From an uncultured Lentisphaeraceae bacterium (GTDB lineage: Bacteria > Verrucomicrobiota > Kiritimatiellia > RFP12 > DVOR01): a DNA stretch of 8,218 nucleotides. The position numbers and the translations under genes were made by a program. The stretch is taken from contig CAMGJH010000032.1 in NCBI GenBank assembly GCA_946056345.1, positions 1 through 8,218 on the forward strand. The letters run 5' to 3'. Shown here one piece after another: positions 1 to 6,000 of this stretch (within the stretch, counting starts at the first letter, position 1; every line of letters begins with the position of its first letter). The notes under the pieces were generated by a model. It made no database searches. It was not told where the DNA came from and saw only the letters and a program-made list of their open reading frames with translations.

Positions 1-3000
1 GAAGGTGAACGCCGCCACGGAACAGACCCTCGAGCGGTTGGTGACCACCGGCGGCACCTTCGCCACGGACGGGGTGGGGGAGATTTCGGTGGAGTTCGCG
101 CAGATGGTGAGCGGGGCGGCGAACTTTGCTTCGCGCGCCACGGCGCAGTCGGCGCGCCCGGCGATGGAGCGCGCGGGCGATGCAACGGTGAGCAAGTTTA
201 CCCTGGCCAATGGTGGCACCATTCTCTATCAGACGCGCGCGGATTTGGCCAAGTATTTTCCGGTGGGCTTCATCCCCGAGGGCGACTACACCGTGCAGCT
301 GGGGGCCGACCTCTACAGCGAGCTCTCCTTCCCCTATATCTTTACGGTGATGGGCGCGCCGGCAACGGCCCGCTTTACCGTGCTCGCCAGCACCGGCAAT
401 CCGGCCCCCGAGGGGAGTTGGAGCGCCAGCGGCAACACCATCACCCTCAATGATTCCTCGGCCATCACCGGCGAGGTGCTCGACCTGGGCGCGCCGAAGT
501 ATCACTATACCTTCGACAATGGCGACCTCGTCAAGGCCGATGACGCGCGGGAGGATGGTAGCCTCCAGAATGAGAACGCGAAGTATGAGGCCTCCGATAA
601 CGGTCAGTGCCTGGCCTCCGGCACGCCGTGGTCTGGTGGCTTCCAGCTCCCGAGCGGTGCGTGGAGCTTTGGTACTTACTTCCGGCTCAAGGCTACGCAG
701 GAGAAGGATGTGCTCTTTGGCTTTGGTCAGGCGGGCACGCCCGGCGCGCTCTACCTGACCAAGGGCGCGGGCAACACGGCAACGCTGTGGCACAATCCCA
801 CGGGCTCGGGCATCGTTGAGCTCTTCACCGTCCAACTCGCGGGGTCGGGGGAGACCTGGAACCACCTCTTGCTGACGCACACCGAAGGGACCATCACCTG
901 CTACGTCAACGGCGAGCAGGTGGCGGTGGCGAAGGGCGACTTCGCCAAGACGCTGACGCAGTTCCAGATTGGCTCGATGCACGGCGGTGTGGGGCACGGC
1001 TTTACGAAGTGGGAGGAGCACGATGGTCAGGGGCACTATGGTCAGGTGGATGACTTGGCGGTGTGGTCGAGCGTGTTGATGGGCCGGCAGGTTACGCAGG
1101 CGGCGACCAAGGTGATGGGCAAGTGGCGTTGGCGCGAGGTCGAAACCCCCGACGAGGCGCTCGATGCGGCGGCAACCGATTGGCAGACGGTCGATGGCAC
1201 GGCTAGCGCTTGGCCGGCAACGGAAGCCGATAAGAACTACACGGCGGCGGTCACCTTCTCTGCCGCGGCCACGCTTGACGAGCTCTTCCCGTTGACCGAG
1301 GTCTTTACTGCGCGCGAGGTGCTGTGGGATGGCGCGCAGGTCTCCTTCGTGGCCAGAGAGACGGCGTTGGAGCTCTCCGAGAATGCGCCGCGCCTGGCGG
1401 TGGCCAACGACCTGGTGGTGGACCTCGCGGGGGCGGAGTTGGCGCTGACGAAGGCGGTGCTTGCAGGGCAGAAGGTGGTGACGTTGGCCGAAGGGGCCTA
1501 TTCGGGCGAGGTGACGCTGCGCAATGTGCCCGAGGGGCTCTTCGTCACGCCGGTGGTCACCGACACGGGGCTCTGCGTCAAGGTTAACCAGGCGCCGTCG
1601 TTGTCGGGCAGCTCGTGGGAGTGGGTCGTCTCGGTGGATAACCGGTGGGACGGCGCAGCGAGCGGCGTGCTTTATGGCTTGGATGCCATCGCCGTGCTCG
1701 GCGAGCACTGGAACGAGACCCATCAGAGCCCTGGAGGCGCCTCAAATAACCCGATTAACAACCCGAAGAAGCAGGATGGCTCCACGCTGAATGGCGCTTC
1801 GGTGAACTTCACGTTTGGCGGCGCGATTGGGTATTGGTCCGGCTATTCCGACAAGGTGAAGAAGGGCTATGCGCCCGGGCCAACGCGCTACGCCTTCAGC
1901 GGGTTGCCGGCGGGCGAGTACGCCGTGGTGCTCTACGCAGCCAGTTCGAACAATGTGCAGGCTTCGCCGGTGCGCGTGAGCGACGCGAATGGACTCGCCT
2001 ATTACACTTATCGCGGCGGCGAGTTGACCTTCTCCGAGACGGTGCCGACGGCGGCCTGGGGCCAGAACAACGTGGATGGCTATGTGGTGGGCCAGAACAC
2101 CATCGTCATGCCGGCAACGGCCAACGCTAGCGGCTCAATCGTGGTGGAGATCTCCGATAGCGAAACGCCCACGGCAGGTCCCGGGCTCGATTGGCAGACC
2201 GCCGTCGGCCGCGGCTACACGGCAGGGATTCAGTTGGTAAAGATGAAGGCTGCCGAGGCGTATGCGCGCACCCTCACGGGCAACGACACTTGGAATGCCA
2301 CTGGGGCTTGGACGAAGCTGGCTGATGGCACGACGGTGGATGTTCCGCCGGCGGGGGCGACGCTCTTCCTGACGGTGACGGCCGACACCACGCTCACGAT
2401 GGGCTCCGAGCGCCCGGACTTGGCCGCGATGATTGTCGATGGCGCCGGCGCGCTGACGCTTGACTATGGGAACCTGGGGCTGGAGGAGAAGGCCGACTAC
2501 GCCAATGCGCCCTTCGAGCGGACGCTGTTGACCTCGCTCGCCGGGCTGCCGGAGAACCTGACTATCCGCACCTCGGCCCTCAACTACGGCGCTTACGCCA
2601 CCATCGCCTACACGGAGACGGCGGTCGTGGCCACCGTCAACGCTCCCGAGGGGCTCTGGCAGGAGACTGGCACCGAGCGTATCATCTCCATCAACTTCGC
2701 CAATGCAGAGGCGAATAAGGTCATCGGCACCGCGCAGGAGGGCCTCGCCGGTTATGAGGTGCACGCTGCGTTGTGGAGTCAGTTCGTTGGGCCCTCGCAG
2801 ACGGACCAGACGGTGAATGCCTATGATTATGCTGACCGCGCCAACGGGTCGGCCGCAGCGGTGGCAACGGGCACGCTCACCTACACCGCCGGAACCGCGT
2901 GGAAGACAACTGCTGTAGACGCAAACGCTAGGGGCCTCTTCAAGGGCTACCTAGATGATAACGGTATCAACGACTGGGCGGGGTCGACCCTGAGTGCCAC

Positions 3001-6000
3001 GGTCGTCTTGCCGGCGGACTGGGCAGCGCGCTATACGGCCATTCTGTACAAGGCGTCCGATACCAATCTCGACAAGACGAAGTTCACGGCGGCCCTCATC
3101 AATGGCGTGTGGTATTCCTATGTGAATGAGGTGTTGACCTCGCTTGCGAATTTCCCGGCGAGCGCATTGCCGGGGGCTGAGTATGACTGGGGGTCGGTGA
3201 AGTCTCGCCAGGAATATACCGCGGGCACGAATGTGATGGTTGTCTCCGGCCTCTCGGGCCAGACCTTCACCACGGAGAAGTGGGCCTCGCGAGGCGCGTG
3301 GACGAGCTTTGATGCCCGTGGCGGTCTGGCGGCGATTCAGCTGAAGGAAGAGAAGAGCCTGACTCCGGGCACGGTGAAGACCTTCATTGCCAAGGCGAGC
3401 GGCGATGCGCGTTGGGCCAGCTTGCAGTGGCGCGACGAGAATGTGCAGGGAACGGGTGATGATAAGCCTGGAGCGAATGATGCTGCAACGATTGTGCTCA
3501 CGGGCGACCTCTCGCTCGACCTCTCTGGGGTGGCGGTCAAGCATCTGACGATTTACGGCAATGGTCACGCGGTGAGCTTTGGCAATCGGTCGGAGGCGAC
3601 TGTCGGCTCCTGGGCCTTTGTGAATGACACCACGCTGGCGCTTACGGAGGATCGCGAGACACTGCCGGCGAACACGGTGGCCTATCCCAAGCGCGTCCGC
3701 TATGACTATCCCTACGGCTATGACGTTCCCTACGAAGTCAATGTGACGACGACCACGCGCTACGAGCAGGAGTTCGCGGCGGGCTTTAAGGGCACGCTCA
3801 CCCCGCAGGGCGGCTTGGTGGAGTTCTCCTCTGGCGCGGTCCACTTCACGGGCTTGCCCATCACGGGCACCGAGACCGATCTCCTCTTCTCGGGCGATAC
3901 GGTTGTCACCCTCGCCGATGGCGTGCCCTTCTCCTTCGGCACGGCCAACCTCACCTTCAAGGACAACGCCACGGTGACTGCCGAGGCGATGCGGTTGTGC
4001 GATGAAGGCCCTGCCCGCACGGTCAACCTGGCGATGACCGATGATGCCACGATCACCATCACGGGCAATGTGAACGATAGCCGTGGCAACAACTCGCTCC
4101 TTTGGCCGCACTGGGCCGGCACCCTCAACGCCTCGTTGCGCGACCGGGCCAAGGTCCTTGCCGAACAGGCAGTAATGGTCCTCGGTGTAGCCGATGCCGA
4201 TACCTTGCAAGGTCGTCTGACGCTTGCCGACGATGCCGAGGTGCGCGTGGCCGGGCTCTATGGTTATGGTAGTGTTGCCGCCACATCCTACGACATCAAC
4301 CTCAAGGGTGGCAAGCTCTTGATTGGCTCGCGTGGCGGGGTCGCTCAGGAGGGCATTCGACCCATCTCGCTCAACTTCCAGGGCGGCACCTTCGGCGCTT
4401 GGCAGGATGTGGAGATGTTGGGCGATCCCGCTCGTCAGCTCTTTACCTCCGTCACCGGCAACCCGCTCTTCGCGGGTGAGGCAACGATGACCTTCACCTC
4501 CCCAGAGCCCTTCTTCGCCGATCCCGCCGCGCGTGCCATATTGAGCTCGGGCGGTCTGGTGCTCCGGGGCAAGGACTTCGCTGCGCTTCCGAGCTTCCAG
4601 GTTCTGGGCGGGCAGTTGACGCTTGCGGGGTGTGCGCCGGAGATGGGCAGCCTGACCCTCTCGGGCGGTTCGCTCGAGCTCGACGCCGCCTTCCCGACGG
4701 TGAGTGCGCTCTCCATCCCGGTCGATACCATCATTCACCTGCCGCTGCGCGAGAAGTTGGCGGAGGGCGGCTACATCACGATGGCCAACGGTCGCCAGAT
4801 CCCCGCCCTCACCCATGCCGTCTTCGAGCTGGCGCTTGACCCCGACCGCTCGGAGACTTCGCGCGTGCTGCCGTTGGTGCCGTTGGTGCTCGGCGGCTAC
4901 ACCGAGGGCACCGAGCCGCAGGTCAAGGGCTTTGGCGTGCTCAACAATACCAACTCGGCCATCAGCGACTACGCGGCCGTCTTCCGCAGCGGGTCGGCCG
5001 GGCGCGGCCTCTACGCCGAGCTCAAGGGCAACGAGGTGCTCAAGGAGCACACCGTCCACCTGAACGCGACCACCGAGGCCCTCGAGGGCCGCGGCTATCC
5101 GCTCATCCAGTCGACCCTCAACGCCTATCCTTACCACATCTTCAGCGGCGAGTTGGCCAACGCCAAGGTCCTCGTGCCCGAGGGTGGCGTGGCCTTGCCC
5201 CATGCGGCCTTCATCGGTACGCCGATTACCCTCGTCGCTCGGAGCAGCACCCCCGGCACCCTCCTTCATGGCATCAACTCCACCTTCTCTACCGATGTCA
5301 CCTTCGACCTTTCGGCTTGGGCCGCAGCGATGCCCGGCCTGGTGCGCGGTGCCATCAAGGGCGTGCCCGCCAGCCTCTGCCTAATGAGCGGCGGCGCGGT
5401 CAAGGCCCCGGCCTCGGTGCGCTTGAAGGTCGACTTCGGCTCGGCCTACACCCTGCCTGCCGGCGTGGAGGCCTCGGTGGAGACGACCGCCCAGGGCGTC
5501 TACTACGTGCTGCGCTACGAGCGGCGCGCCCGGACGCTTTCGGTGAACTTCACGGAGAGCACCGTGCCGCTGACTGCGCCGCCGGCGCAAGTGGGCGTCT
5601 ATGCGCTGCCGCTGACGGGTTGGAACTCGCTTGAAGGCATCTTCTCCTCCACGGCGCTCAAGCTCTCGGATGTGGGCGGCGTGGCGCAGGAGGTGGCGAT
5701 GGGCGCGGACGACCCCGCGCAGAGCACCCAGCTGCTCTCCTATACCTCTCAGACCAATAGCGCCTCGGGCGCGAGCGCGCCGCTCCTGCAGGTGTGGTTG
5801 GATGACTCCACCGAGCAGCAGCTGCGCGTGGCGCATATTCCCTTTGCGGCCTATCGCGTGGCGCTTATCTTCGCGAACGACCTGGAGGGCGCGGCCTACG
5901 CCACCGCCAGCATCAATGGTAGCAGCTACGCGATGGATGCCGAGGGCTACACCCGCCGCGACATCACCGGCTACACCGCGCTGGACGCCAAGGGCAACCC

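Noticed and set aside
2135..2764. Minus-strand open frame of 209 codons
   Set aside because: Same artefact; it ends on the sense TCA at 2135. No ribosome binding site or domain support.
4862..4897. Possible membrane segment VLPLVPLVLGG
   Set aside because: Only about 11 residues with two prolines, flanked by charged residues; better explained as a buried beta-strand pair.
2951..5269. Long open frame of 772 codons on the minus strand
   Set aside because: It is in exact register with the sense codons, so its stops can only arise from sense TTA, CTA or TCA. Its end at 2951 is the sense CTA codon there. The gene uses only five such codons (TCA 1742, TCA 2135, CTA 2951, CTA 5381, TTA 7100), so long antisense frames are a by-product of GC-rich codon choice. 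The antisense translation is Arg/Gly/His/Glu-rich with no recognisable domain.
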